From Mantis religiosa (lineage: Eukaryota > Arthropoda > Insecta > Mantodea > Mantidae), in assembly GCA_030765055.1 (NCBI GenBank), contig CM060953.1, positions 69,853,316-69,917,315 on the forward strand: a stretch of DNA of 64,000 bases. Direction: 5' to 3'. Below, in pieces: positions 35,701 to 50,700 of the stretch. The position numbers were made by a program, and so were the translations under genes. Position 1 is the first letter of the stretch; every line of letters begins with the position of its first letter. The notes beneath the pieces were generated by a model. It was not told the DNA's origin. It did not search any database and worked only from the letters and a program-made list of their open reading frames with translations.

Positions 35701-38700
35701 AAATTTGTCAGTATTTCATAGCACAAGTGACAGAAGTTTCCTAAAGTACCAAAGTTTCAGCATCTCCTTACATAAAATTTAAAAGTACTTAAAAAGTTTT
35801 GTATGGCTGCATCTCTGCCATTCCATGACAGCAGTAGATAACATAATACAGCTGATTCTTACTTTGTTGACTCTCCCAGTATTTCATTATTTTTATTTTT
35901 CTAAAGATATAAGAAAAAAGCATTACCTGTACTAGGCATCGTCTACACAGACCAGCCTTTACTAATGATTTAGCAACCCATCTTGCAGCATAAGCAGCAG
36001 AGCGATCCACCTTTGTGAAGTCCTTGCCAGAGAACGCCCCACCACCATGTGCTCCCCAGCCTCCATAGGTATCAACAATAATCTTTCGTCCTGTTAGACC
36101 AGCATCACTCTGCAACACCAAAGGAAGAAGTTACACAGGTCAAGCCAAAATTCTAATGAGAGAAAATGTATCAACTCACTTGAGATCTTACCTGTGGGCC
36201 CCCTTTCACGAAGAGACCACATGGATTAATGTGGAATGTTGTCTTTTCATCCAGGTATCGCTCCGGAATGACAAACCTTATGACTTTTGTCATAACTTCT
36301 TCTCTGAGGTCTTCCAGATTAATTTTTTCTGAATGCTGTACCGAAACTACAAGAGTGTGAACTCTGAGTGGAATGCAAGCACCATGAGACATGTAATATT
36401 CACATGTAACCTGTAAAGAAACAAATGAGTTACATTGTTATGCTTTTAAATTGCCAACTATCTTTTAACGACTATTTGGCTTCAAGGATTGAAAAACCAA
36501 CATAACAAAATCAATGTTACCACACTCGTCTTCAATTTAATCTGCAAAGATTTAGGAAATGATAAAGGAGAGAAATTCGTTACAAGTTCCTATGCATACA
36601 AAGAGCACGAGGTTGTCATTTCACAAACTTTTACTTTGTACCACAGATATGCAGTTTACCTAAGCTTATGCAAAACAATATTTGTGGAAACGTAGAGTCA
36701 GACTGAAACATTCAATGCCATAGCCGGGATTTGAACCACGGATCTTCTGGTTTCCGTCCAGCCGCACTACCATTGTGCTACTATGGCCAACGTGCCCATA
36801 TGACATTAAATTCTCCAATTGACTCGTATTTTCCCGGTAAACCACTTAGGAGTTCTCATAAACACATGAGACAACTACCTTAATGGCGACTTACTACATG
36901 TAAGTACTTTAAGGCCCGCGTTTTTTATAGTAAACCACTATTAGGTTAATTAATGGATATTAATTATTCTTTCACACTGGCCGTGTGTAGGCTAAATTGT
37001 GGAAAAACGTAGAGTCAGACTGAAAAATTCAATGCCATAGCCGGGATTTGAACCACGGATCTTCTGGTTTCCGTCCAGTCGCACTACCATTGTGCTACTA
37101 TGGCCAACGTGCCGATATGACATTAAATTCTCCAACTGACTCGTATTTTCCCGGTAAACCACTTAGGAGTCCTCATAAACACATGAGACAACTACCTTAA
37201 TGGCGACTTACTACATGTAAGTACTTTAAGGCCCGGGGTTTTTTTATAGTAAACCACTATTAGGTTAATTGATGGAAATTATTCTTTCACACTGGCCATG
37301 TGTAGGCTAAATTGTGGAAAAACGTAGAGTCAGACTGAAAAATTCAATGCCATAGCCGGGATTTGAACCACGGATCTTCTGGTTTCCGTCCAGTCACACT
37401 ACCATTGTGCTACTATGGCCAACGTGCCGATATGACATTAAATTCTCCAACTGACTCGTATTTTCCCGGTAAACCACTTAGGAGTCCTCATAAACACATG
37501 AGACAACTACCTTAATGGCGACTTACTACATGTAAGTACTTTAAGGCCCGGGTTTTTTTTATAGTAAACCACTATTAGGTTAATTGATGGAAATTATTCT
37601 TTCACACTGGCCATGTGTAGGCTAAATTGTGGAAACGTAGAGTCAGACTGAAAAATTCAATGCCATAGCCGGGATTTGAACCACGGATCTTCTGGTTGCC
37701 GTCCAGCAAAATAGTGGTTTACTATAAAAAACCCGGGCCTTAAAGTACTAACATGTAGTAAGTCGCCATTAAGGTAGTTGTCTCATGTGTTTATGAGAAC
37801 TCCTAAGTGGTTTACCGGGAAAATACGAGTCAGTTGGAGAATTTAATGTCATATCGGCACGTTGGCCATAGTAGCACAATGGTAGTGCGGCTGGACGGAA
37901 ACCAGAAGATCCGTGGTTCAAATCCCGGCTATGGCATTGAATTTTTCAGTCTGACTCTACGTTTCCACAATTTAGCCTACACACGGCCAGTGTGAAAGAA
38001 TAATTAATTTCCAAAACAATATTTATTATCTTCACTTTACTTTGAATATGATTCCATCAATTATTTAAGTTAATCGATGGAAATTATTCATTTCTTCACA
38101 CTAGCCGTGTATAGACTAAGGTTTTGGATAGATAAGAGTCAAACTGAAAAAATTCAATGTCATGACCGGGATTTGAGCCACGGATCTCCTGGTTTCCGTT
38201 CAGTCGCTCTTACAAATTGAGCTACCATGGCCAACATGCCGTCCTAACATTAAATTCAATTACATCAATTGGAGAATATGTCAGGACGGCACGTTGGCGA
38301 TGGTAGCTCAATGGGTAAGAGCGACTGGACAAACCAGAAGATCTGTGGTTCAAATCCCGGCCATCGCATTGAAATTTTCAGTTTGACTATCTATGGTTCC
38401 ATCAATTTTGCTCTAACCACCCAATCTATCTCTCGCTCAAACTTAGATATCAGGTGAAATGCCCGAATTTGCAAGTGCAACTGCAATTAACTTACCCCAG
38501 AAAAAACATACAATAAACCTGATCTAGGACAGCTACTGCTAAAATGATTTCTCTCAGTTGTGAGTTTACATCATGCCACAAACTCAAGAGTAGCAAATAC
38601 TTCAACACCATCATTGAGAACTTTAGTTTAATCAAATCCTACTATTAATTCTGAGACAGCAAAATTTTTTACATCAACTGAATTTAGCTTTGCAAATTAT

Positions 38701-41700
38701 CTACCATACCAATCACAATCTAAATGTCTATTAACTCCACTCCACTGAACTCACCTGTGTCTTTGAATCTGGTCGTGCCCACCAGAACTCTCCACTTCGT
38801 CTGAGCTCAGCAATTCGCTGATTCAGTTTATGTGCTAGTACTACTGTCAGAGGCATGCATTCCTCTGTTTCATCTGTTGCATATCCAAACATAAGTCCCT
38901 GAAAATACATCTTGTATTAACAACAGCAAAACTTGGTACAAGTGGTAACCTCAAAACAGATTTCAGTTCTCAGCTGTAAGTTTTCATCATTCTCAAATCA
39001 AGAGTAGCAAATACTTTTAAACATCATAGAATAAGTCATTTGAATGCATATGGAAGACAGACACACTAAAATGAACAATGAAAACAAGCTATGATGTCAA
39101 CGTTTTAACCCCTACACTGTATAGCCACGAGCAAACAAAGCTTCAGATTACAACAGTGCTTTTTTCTCTAAGCAGCACTAATTGTGTATTTATGCCCTAA
39201 CAACTTTCAGGCTTCTTATTCTGAAATATTTAAGGAATAAGCAGGGTGTCCGCAAGTATGTTGTATATAAGCATATCAGATTATGCGTGAGGTAGGATCT
39301 TTTAGAATAACATGAGCTACTGAATAAAACGTTACATTTCAATGCTTTAATGACAGGCTATCATTTTTGCTTAAGAGAATACAGGTGTAAATGATAGGAC
39401 TTGTTTATCTGAAACATGAGCATTAAATTAATAAAAATTAATCTGTATATACTGGCAAAGTTTTACTGTAAGTTCTACAAACAAGAAGCATCACATTAAC
39501 CATATGATTTAATCGAGAATATATATAATTATAAAACTACGGTATTTCTGAGATGCAGGCCTTGCATAAAACCAACTTTACTGCAGTGACAATAACCTTA
39601 AAAGATGCATGAAATTGTTAAAGCCATAATTATAGCTGATGCGATATGAAGATCAGTAAAACGTTTAAGGGGATGCAATTCTGAACTTTGCAACAAGCCA
39701 AGTCTATACAAGGGCAACAAATACCTGTGTTTTAGCTATTGGACACTTGATCATTAAATAAAAACTTCAGAGCACCAAGGCCATAAGTTGTCAGCCCACG
39801 GGTGCCACATTTTCTCAGTATACAACAGGGTGCAGCATCAATTTTAAAGCCTATGTTTGGAGCAGCTGTTGCAGAAAAGCTTCATTTTGAACTGCTGCCA
39901 CCATACCTGGCTTCCTAAAATTTATTGTGTCAACCTTGAAGAAACAGCTTTCAGGAACAAAATTTAGATAAACAAAATCACTATTGAGATCGAGGTATGC
40001 ATGATCATTGTTGAGACAGAGGCATGCTCTGGAATGTTAACAATTTCCATTTCTTTTGGGAATTTTATCCACTATAATACTTAAGATTTAAACAATTTGT
40101 GGTAGTGTATTAGACAATAGTTAAATGCATTACAAGAAGTGTTCTAAAAGATATTGGCCTGGCCAAGAAAACAAGACTTAAAAACTGAAGTGTGATAGAG
40201 AAGTCTTTAACACTCTTGAGGATGTTCATTTGAATAAATGTTTAAATTTGTCATCAAATGTGACTACCATGTAGTGAAGTTTTCTTACTCAAAACTTTTG
40301 TGTAAAACGTGATGGGATATGGAGGTCTTCGTTATGTCAGCAAACTTTTGTACCTTCAATTGGTGGTTGAATAAGCCATAGAAAATGGATTCAGAATCTC
40401 CTAAGTTGTAGGGGTTTTAGGACATACTGAGTGCTCATTTTGAATAGATTATGATGCGTAAATCAAACAGCTCTTTAACTATAAAAAAAAAGGGGAGGGA
40501 TCTTTTAATGTACCCTCTCTGTTGAATTTTGATCCTTCAAAGTTTCAATACTTTATCTCAGCTCTGTTCCAGCTTTACAGAAAGATTAAAACTAGCTGGA
40601 AAGGTAGAATTAGACTGAACATTTTGATGACAAAACTGGAATTTGAACCATGAAACTTCTACATTTCATGTTGCTGCTAGAACCAATGGAACTACTATAG
40701 CAACACACATACAACATTTAATTCCCCAAGTAACTCACATTTTCGGTTATTCCCAAGCTCTCAAATTCATGAGAGAACACAAAACTAATGGTGACTTACA
40801 ATCTTGAACTCTTAAGTCCTGAGCTTCACAGGTTAATCAATAATTCTTGTTCTTTCTCAGATATGGTAGACTGAAAAGGTTTGTTGTCATGGTAGTTCAG
40901 TTGGTTAAGAGTAACTGCACAGCAATGGAAGAATTGTTAATCAAATACTGGCTACGGTATTAGGTTTTCAGATTCTAGCTTTCTAACCTTAGCTTACACA
41001 GCTTTTGAATCTATCATATCAGTTTGTTTACAATCACCACAAACAGATGTTTGGAAAAACTATTTGTCGTTGGTTTATTGACACTTCGTCACTTATAATT
41101 TTATATTACTGAGCGACTAGTTTCGGAAGCCATTACCTCCATTTTGATACCGAAATTATGGTTTGCCAGAAGCAGTCATGATAGATGTCAAAGGAATGTT
41201 GGTTCTTTGTCAAGACAAGGGCAAGGCCAGTTCAGTTGGGTAAAGTCTGTAACAAAGCCATTTAAGAAGCAGTGTCCTTAGAAGATTTCTAAAGGAATTG
41301 TCACTTGATGTGTATGAATAGGGAATTCTTTGGATCATTTACAATGGCGACCAAAACAGCCACAAAGGGACTTTGTGTGAAAAAGGAATTTGGAGAGTGA
41401 AAGTTAGATATATACACGCGCAGCTGTGGTTAGGGCGCACTCTTCGGCGTAAGGCCGATGGAGACAGTTCGCAGCTAGGAAACCATTATAAACTCTCCGG
41501 CGTGCAACCGCTAAGAGAGGAGTCTGAGCCTATTAGAGCGGTCAACTTGTTCTGTCTTGAATATTTGTCGGGTCATAAAAATTTATCGAGTAATAAAAAA
41601 ATTAGCATTCAGTCAATCTAAACTGTGATTGGTAACCCTCGGTCGGCAACTTCCATTTTGATATTTGAAAAGAAGAAGCAGTGAATAAATAATTTGGAGA

Positions 41701-44700
41701 CGGGCATTTCAGTGTGGCGAAAATCTCCTTCTCACACCCATCCACGCATACCCTGAGAGAAACCTCATTGCTCGCCGACTTCTGTGTTCGCCATTATATA
41801 TTTGCATCAAATTGGCGTTCCAACGTGGAACTTGTGTACACCCATATAATAACTGCTTCAATTTTCAACCCCTCTCCAACTTTTTCCAAATAATTTTGAC
41901 GTCACTGTTACTGAATTCTTCCAATCACGCATACCTGAGAGATGATGTATTGCGAAATTAATATTGCACCATTTAGGGATGATGCAAAACTACATTTATT
42001 TAGACATCTTCGTGACATCTGAGTAACAAATAACTTTTACTTCGAAATTCTATGCAACCTTTTAAAAGAACAGATTAGGGCTTCTAGAGTAACACAAACT
42101 TGAGATACACCTAAAGTTAGCAGCACTTCCTCTCAAGAACTCCAGGTTATTCCATAAGATTGCAGCAAACTTCAATCACAAAAAATACCATTTCACAAAA
42201 TCTAGGTTTGCACTATACTATATACAAAACTGGTAAGCATTTTTTGCAGTAGGGAGGGGAAAAAAGTTTGCACTGATGCATTTCAAATGTACTAAAGCTT
42301 GCAAGTCAAAGCACCTTATACTAACAGAGTCGGAGCATACATGAAGGGAATCTGTGCAGTAGCATTCATCCAAATACTGTGAGAATGCAAGAGACAGTGT
42401 GGTGTATCTGCAACCTTGTGCAGTGGCTTCACTGACCAGCCTTCATGTGTACTCCCAACTCTAAACAGGATGGAAGGACTGGCACGAGTTCCTTTTCTAT
42501 AAGACTGTATGTAAATTAGGGAATCAAAATTGTGTAACAATCCTTATATATTTCTTTTACTTTCCAGTCAATAACTAACACAAAACTGCTAAGAGCATTT
42601 CCCTAGCAGCATCCAGAAATTATGAACACTGATATCTGGTTATACGGAAAAAAGAAAAACTTTATTGAAAGGTTTTGTTCATTCTGAACTGAAAGGTACA
42701 GCAGCAGCAGTCTTCAATTACTACACTTTTGATCTGACCATATCTGTATGAAATTCCACTGGCACAGCAACCTTTTGCTCACTTTGTCTCTATAAAGGGC
42801 TAACACTAATTCCCTTCCAGCCTGTATTTGAGTTAAGACTAATAGGTTAAATATTATATAAAAATTTGCAAAACGACATGCAAACTCAAACCAAAGAAAG
42901 AGCATGCAAGCTTTAAAGTGTGTTACATCCACCTCAATATTATAAGCCAACCAAGGTTAATAAGAACTTTTTAGAAACCTTTAAAGCCAAAATATGCAGG
43001 TTTTGAAAAATGAAATTAAATAAATTTATTAAAACACCAAGAATTATACAAATTGGTGTTTGGGACCATTATTGGAAATAGATGCAATTATCTATGTTAA
43101 ATACTCCTCACCAGCCTCTCAAAGTTAAAAAGTTGTTAATGTTAAAAACAAATATTAATTATAGCACATTTATCACACACAGAACTATGACAAATCTTTA
43201 TCCATTAAGCATAAGTAGTACTTAACATGAGATTTTAAAAGCAACTGTCTGCAACTGTTTCTTTCAATTTAATCCATTATGTTAACAAGTACTGAGTTAT
43301 TTTATTATATTGTATGACAAATTTTAAGTGTCATTCTGATGGTTAATTTAGCATATTTCAAATTACTTTGCAACTGCTAAATTGCAAAATAGATTGCAAT
43401 TCATTGACAAAATACTGGCTTAACATAATATAATTTAGCAATAATCGTTCTTGGGTATGCATTCATATTGTGCTTTTAGAAACTTACGCTTCCTAGAGGA
43501 GAAGGGTTGTATCCTCTATGGTTGCGTGTAGTACCCCACGCTGATGTTAGGATGACAGTGCACAGCAAGTCGACCACGCCCACGAGTTGTCTCTACAGTT
43601 TGTTTTTAGAACTTTTATCTGCATATACAGACCGTACTCTAATTTATACTGACGGCTCAAAAAGCTCTGCTGGAGTGGGATGTGCATATGTCCATGGGGC
43701 AGAACCCTTTACATTCGGTCACCATGGCAGCACTCCATCTACACTGCAGAGCTCCACGCCATACATCGAGCCCTTTTATATACTCGCCACCGAAGGTTGG
43801 GCAATTACCTTAGCGCACTTAAGAGCCTCCATGACCTGTACAACCAACATCCCCTTGTACAGAGTATCCAGGATGCCCTTTACGTTATACATGCCTCGGG
43901 GGTTAGCGTGGTATTGCCTGGGTTCCTGGTCACGCGGGGTTGCAGGGAAATGAAATGGCAGATTCAGCAGCTAAGGCAGCTACGACACGGCCCTGTGTGA
44001 ACATCCGTCATGCTCTCGGAAGACTTTCGGCTCATTGTGCGGAGAGTGGTACTCTCGTGCTGGCGTGATGAGTGGTCTGCTCTCTGCAACAACAAACTTC
44101 GAGAGGTAAAAGAGCTTCCAATTCCCTGGGCCACTTCCTCTCGTGCATCCCGGCGGGAATAAGTTGTTTTATCGCATTTACGTCTTGGTCACTGCTATTT
44201 TGTCACAATTTTTTATTAAGCCGGACACCAGAACCGGTTTACGCCCTGTGCGGTTGCTACCTAACGGTTCGACACGTAGTTTTAGATTGTTTTAGATTAG
44301 CACGTCTTCGCCGGTCTCTGCAGCTGCCGGCCAGCTTGGCAGAGGTACTGGCGGATGACGAGACAGTGGTGACCAAGGTTTTAGCTTTCTTTTTATCATT
44401 AAATTTTAGAATATAGGTCCAAACCATTTGGGCATTTTAGTCATTTTAGCGTCTTACAGATTTTAAGTTTTCTTTTAGTGTGTGAGGTACTATTGTGTGG
44501 TTGTTTTAAATAGTTTTTATTTTAACCATCTTTTAGCACTTTACTTTGTTTTTATCCTTTTCGGTACTTTCAGGGCACTGATAACCCTGTAGTTGAGCGC
44601 CCTTAAACTCAATCATCTAACAGAGAGTGTATGAATACCAACACTCCCCATATGGCAACTACGGCCTTCGGGATAACCTCGCCCCACCACATGATGACCG

Positions 44701-47700
44701 GACCCATTTCTCATGTGGAGGCACCCAGAGGGCAGTGTCCATTACCTCCAGTGATAGGGTGATAATGAAGATGACGGTGAGGTGAGTGGACCTACAGTTT
44801 ATACAGTGGACTCCGAACCACGTTGGGCATAGGGGACACTTCACATGAGTTGGACAGAAGTGAAGGCGTAGATAGGGCCAACTTAAAATTGACACCCCAG
44901 AGCTGGGAATCAAACTCGGACGCTCAGCACAAGGGTTGTGAATAAAACCACTGTGCTACCTCGGTGCCCTCTCTAACAGAGTTAAAGCATGAATCTTGTG
45001 CTCAGTCAGTTTCCTGCATTCCCATTGTGTATTAGGAGTAGAAACAAACAGATTAAAACACAGCACTCAGATTAAACATCTTGTCACAACATAATGCAAA
45101 CAAAACTCTGTACAAATACTAGAGGACAAGAGACTGGGCTGGTAATGAAAGCAAGTTCCTGTTGTGCTCTTGACAATTGTGTGATTTGAAGCTTTGCCTG
45201 CCTTTTTTGCATAGTGGTGGGAGAAAAACTGAGCATATTGTCTATGTAAAAATTCTACTTGGATTTAAAATAAGTTTTTCATTGCGGCAATGACAGAAGA
45301 TGCCATTGGATGCTATGCTACTACTTGTATATAGAAAAGAACATTACAAATTTTAAGAAATGCTTCATAAAAAAATACTTTGTTCTAAATTTACAAATCG
45401 GTATCTAGCCTAGTGAAAGAAAAATCTTTCCATGCTCACACTTTAGACTCAAGAGGACTGTATAGGTGTTGAGAACAGTTTTTGGATTCTACAGAACATG
45501 ATTCTCACGGGGATTTCCTTGGATACCTCTGTTAATTAGGTGCTAGCCTACATAGCCAAACTCGCCAGTTTTTAAACCCTGTCCAGACTGATGTTAAGCA
45601 CCAGTGGGCTTAAAAGTGGCAGCTCCATGTCAGTTAATTCAATGGCATGTAAAAGAACTGCTAAGGGATGTAATTCTGACAGGTTCTCATAAATCTGTTA
45701 ATTAACAGAATTACCAAAAAACTATATAATAAATATTTGCAAAGAAATTTCCTATTTTATGTCTAATAAAATCTGAGAAAATTTAAACTTTCTTTAAATA
45801 TGACAAAGCACAAACAAGCCATTATACGTGCATTGCTAAAACACCAAGGGATGCTGAGGGAAAAAAGTACAACTACACAGAAAAATCATTAGCCACAACC
45901 TCGAAAAGAAATGCTAGTTGAAAGAAGTGCAATTTAAGAAAAAGGAATGGAATAAGATACAAAGTGCTAACACTCAATTAAAAAGTCACCTGGTCACCAG
46001 CCCCCACATCATCATCATTGCGGTTCAGGTGAACCCCTGCTGCAATGTTTGGAGACTGTTGGTCCAAAGCCAGCATCACACTGCAGATCTTGTAATCAAA
46101 CCCTATAAGACAATGTTATAAACATGCAATGAACACCATTTAGCATCATGCAAATCTAATATTGAAAACCAAACTGTAGATGGTGTAAATTTGAGCCCTG
46201 TCAAGTTTTTCTGCTGATTCTAAACCATATAACAAGACATTTCTTTCTGATCCTTGGCATTCATAAAGGTCAATTAAAAACATTTCAAATGGTTACAGGC
46301 TACAAATATTGATAATGGGCATCACTGGATAGAATAAATAACTTTTAGCTCATCAATTTACTCCAACACACATTTAGGTTCATTTACATCAATTCATAAC
46401 AAATTGGTTGTGAAAACAGTATAACATAACCAAGATACAGAATGAAAACTTGACTACAGTGACAAAATTCTTTAGTTCCACTCATGAGAGGGACATTTAA
46501 AAAATTCTGTCGGTCTAAGATAACCCAAGAACAAACAAGACATCTGCCAATTTAACTCAATAAATGTCAATATATGTGATAGTTGTGTTATGTGTACCTG
46601 AGCATGTGTTGTGAGCACTTGTGCTATAGGTCTACCAGTTTGGTACTCACAAGACTGTGGTGGGAGGGGTAGGCAGCAGCAGGCAGGTAGTCAGTCCGCT
46701 AAGCCAGGTTACACTAAACCTCTTACATTTCTGACAGTGAATCAAATTCCAAAGTCATGTCTGTAAGCATTCATTCTGAACAGAAGTCATCTCCTGCAGT
46801 AAATATGGAACTTTTGGCATCATCTATTAAGCCACAGCAATCCCAATGTTTATCTTAGACTGTTGCAATTACTTCTTGCACTTCTTCCCATACCAACTCT
46901 ATTGGACTCAAATTGGCACGATATGTGGAAGCTGCAATACTTCATGTGAATTCAGGATCGGGTCTACTAAGTATGTCTTCTCCTTGTGCACAGATTTCAC
47001 TAACTGCTGTAACTCTGGTTTTCATATACTGTTGTCAAGCGATACATTTGTTGTCCCTTAACCATTGGAGATCTTTTTACAATGATGTCATTGTTTGCTT
47101 TTTCTGCAACTAAAATAGCTGACTTTGTCCTTCACACTGACAGTTACTGGGCAAATTAGGAATAACTTCCCTTTTAGACCTATAACACTTTTAATGAATA
47201 CATAAGTGTGTCAAAACTATGTAATCAGTGACACTGCTGCAGAACTTTGGTCACAAATAAGTTAGGCTTCACCCTTATTGCCGTTAAAGCCCAAGTTGGA
47301 CAAAACTGTCATAATAAGCTAACAGAAGAGACATTAATAGCACCAAAGGCTGAAAACTGGGGAAAAAGCAGTTAAATCATAAAAAAAGATTGTGGGCATG
47401 GGAAAAATTAAGTAATGTTGGAAAAAAGGACAGAACAGCCTTAGGGGATTCCAGCAGCTTTTTGGATGATAATGGTGACGGTACCAGTGGCAACAATGTT
47501 TATCAATCGAGCAGCAGCAAAAGAAGTACTGCAGCAACTTGGATATCAGTAGCATTTTCCCAATACAGTATCAATATCTCACGGACTCATCCTTTTTGTT
47601 AATGCAGATCTTTACTATGATATATAGGTACCTGCATGTTCTATCCATTGCATGAATGCAGATTCATTATATGTATTACTGCTTTCATGCACAAATAAAT

Positions 47701-50700
47701 AAATATCCACTCCACATTCCAATCCTAACATGCTCTCCATATGGTCACAATAAGCAGCAATATTGTTTCTCTTTCTGCAAAATGTCAAACCTTAATGACT
47801 GGTATTGCTGTAAGTTTTACTTCTCTGCAAGGCCTATGACAAAGTGACTTTTTCCAGACTCGCAAGAAAACCTGGATAAAAGGAGCACTGGAGTAAACAT
47901 TGTACACGAAATGTATGTAACCAACATAGCATCAAGTTATCATGTTTGGTACCATTTACCTGATAGAAAAAGTATACAAGGTATCAGCAATTCTTTTGGT
48001 TCCCAGTATCTAAAAATTGTAATATGTTTCATTTTTCTGTACTATGCTAATTTCTCCACATGACACACTTTCTATATCCAAGATGCTCCCCATAGGAGAA
48101 GAGATCCGTCCCCTTCAGCTGCTGTGGTGCGAGCACTGCAGACCCCTACACTAGTAACCTCTGACATTACCAGAGAAACCTTGGGCCGAACATTTCAGAC
48201 CCTCCCTGAATGGGAATTCAGATTGGGTTGGACTCGAGGGGACAGTGGTTCCCGATACCGGGACAGGGTTGTGGGAAGCCATATATTCCCGCGTACTAGC
48301 CTGCATAGCTAGTAGAAGGTGTGCTAGATCACTAGGCGGCTCTGAGGTTGATTGGTAGCCTTCCCCTTTGGGGTTGGCGTGCATAAGTGGTGTATTCACT
48401 TCCATTCCATCTTGTGTTTTCGGACCAGATGAGGGGCTTGTTAGTCTCTAGGTCTTGCCCTATGGAAAGCCCCGCGGAGGCACCGGGCGCCCTTTGGGGA
48501 CAGTTCAGTTACTCCCTGGTCATCAGAAGGGGTAATCAGTCTTCACTCTGTGTGGATTGTCCTGATAGATACCCTCGCGAAGATGCTTCTTCTGCTGCTG
48601 TAAAACCTCTGTTTCACTGTTTGTGAATGACTTATTTTTAAACAATTTAATGGAGTTAAAATGGCAGTAATAAGGTGACAGTCTTAACATTCTTGGCATT
48701 TCATCTGCAACCTCAGTGTGACAGTAAGTTTGACATTTTTTTTTTCTAAATTTACGTCCTCCAACGTTAAAGTCATATCGGATGGTGAATGAAATGGGTG
48801 AAATGCTCAAATGTGTCCAGGGTCCTTGGAGCTTCAGAGTTACCCGACATTCGTCTTTCAGGATAAGGGAAAACACCAGAAAAAACTTATTCAGATAACT
48901 CACCCTGACCGAGATTCGAACTCGGGACCTCTTGAATGCGAGGCAGACATGCTACCATCTACACTACTGAGGCGGGCAAAGTTTGACATTCTCAATTCAC
49001 AGCACACCCAAGACAATCATAAACTCTTTCTCTCATTTATGTAATGGCTTTATCCATTTTTACTGAAGGTGGTAAGGTGCATTATCTACTACAATTATGG
49101 TGGGACCCTGCAGCTGTGGTACAATTCTTTTCAAAACACCCAAAATATACATGATCAGATCCTTGTGGTAAGCACCAACCTTTTTCGTCTATAAAATTAA
49201 TAATCCAAAATGATTACTATAATGCAAGTCTTTATAGGTGCATCCAGCAACCACTTAACTTTTTGTACGGGAAATTAATATTCCTTAATACTGCTTTTCA
49301 CAGAGGTTTTGCCTCCTGTGATGCAGTCTGCCTCCTTTAGGGAATAAAGTAATTTGTTCAATGCAGATATTCCTTCCTGCTATATTAATAATAAACATTC
49401 TTGGGAATAGCATCTATCAGGAATGAATACAGACCTGTAATGGAAAAGGTCCACTCATTTTCTTTCTTTCTAGATGTTGCTGAAGACATTTTGCGCCCCA
49501 ACAGGACTGACATCATGTTTTTCTAATGCCTGAAATTAATCCCTTGGTCAACTACTATTCTTGGATTCAGAAGTAATTTCAATGCCAGATTATTTAGCAG
49601 CACACCTCAGTACACAATCATACAATGTGTGCTCAGGCATTTCTACAGTACAACAGCACTGCTCTTAAATATATGGGAGAGAGTAAAAGAAAAATTGCAA
49701 AACCACATCAAGTATGATTTAACTCGGTACTGAACACATTCGGATGGTATCGGCTAAAACTAGTACCAAGTTGTTTATGCATGTTTCCATCTTCCACTCA
49801 TAACTAAGATGCTGAATTCCAATTAGTTATAAAAATAAGGTGGATAGACTTGTTATTTTGCAGGTTAACCAAATTAGCTAACAGCCTCAAGCGAAAACTT
49901 TTACTGGTAGACATATAAGAACTTATGTTCTAAAATACTGCATGCAACTTGCAACCCCAAATATACTCTAATGACAACAGACACTACCAAAGTCACATAC
50001 AAAACATATACATTCATTAAATATCGTATCCTTAAAGCCATATTCAATCTAACTAAAAATTAAGTAACATCTTCAAAATATTTTTCTGCACACCATTCTA
50101 CAATTTCCAAAAGTTTTGAAGGGAGTATCATAATCATAAAAATGAAAAGGGAAAAATTAAAGGAATTGAAAAAACATCTGCATTCCTGCCAAATGTAAGC
50201 CAATACTGTCAGTCACAGGTATAATCTGTTCACTGTAAGAATAAAGTTAATGTCAAAGAAGCATGTAGCATTGGCTGCTGGATTTTGATTTCCCATATTT
50301 TCCCACTATATGGTTCTACGGTTTATTGAGCTTCTTGCTTTACCTGCTTTCAATAATCAATTCAAGTTACAATACAGAATTAACCTTATAAAATGATTAC
50401 AATAAGAACAAAGACTCACAAAAATTAAGAAATGCACTGACTGATGTAACAAAGATGGCAGTTCAGCTTCCGTGACTGCATTGCTGTTGACATGCCTAAG
50501 TGCAGATGTTATGTTAACCAGTGACTTACTAGAGGTGGAGCTCATGGTGGCATGCAGATTAATACTTTAAACAGAGAATAGAATACAGATGATGACAACC
50601 TTGGGCTTAACTTTCTGACATGCGATGCAAAATATTTGCTAAGCCCAATGATATCTATTTTTTCAAGTAGTGCTTGAAATTTAAACACCCAATATGCATT

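Noticed and set aside
37865..37935. Functional tRNA gene
   Set aside because: The cloverleaf is good but repeated many times in a larger repeat unit and diverged elsewhere; better explained as a SINE-type module.
36685..38015. CRISPR-like regular array
   Set aside because: Units are about 315 bp, nearly identical and without variable spacers, in an intron of an animal gene.
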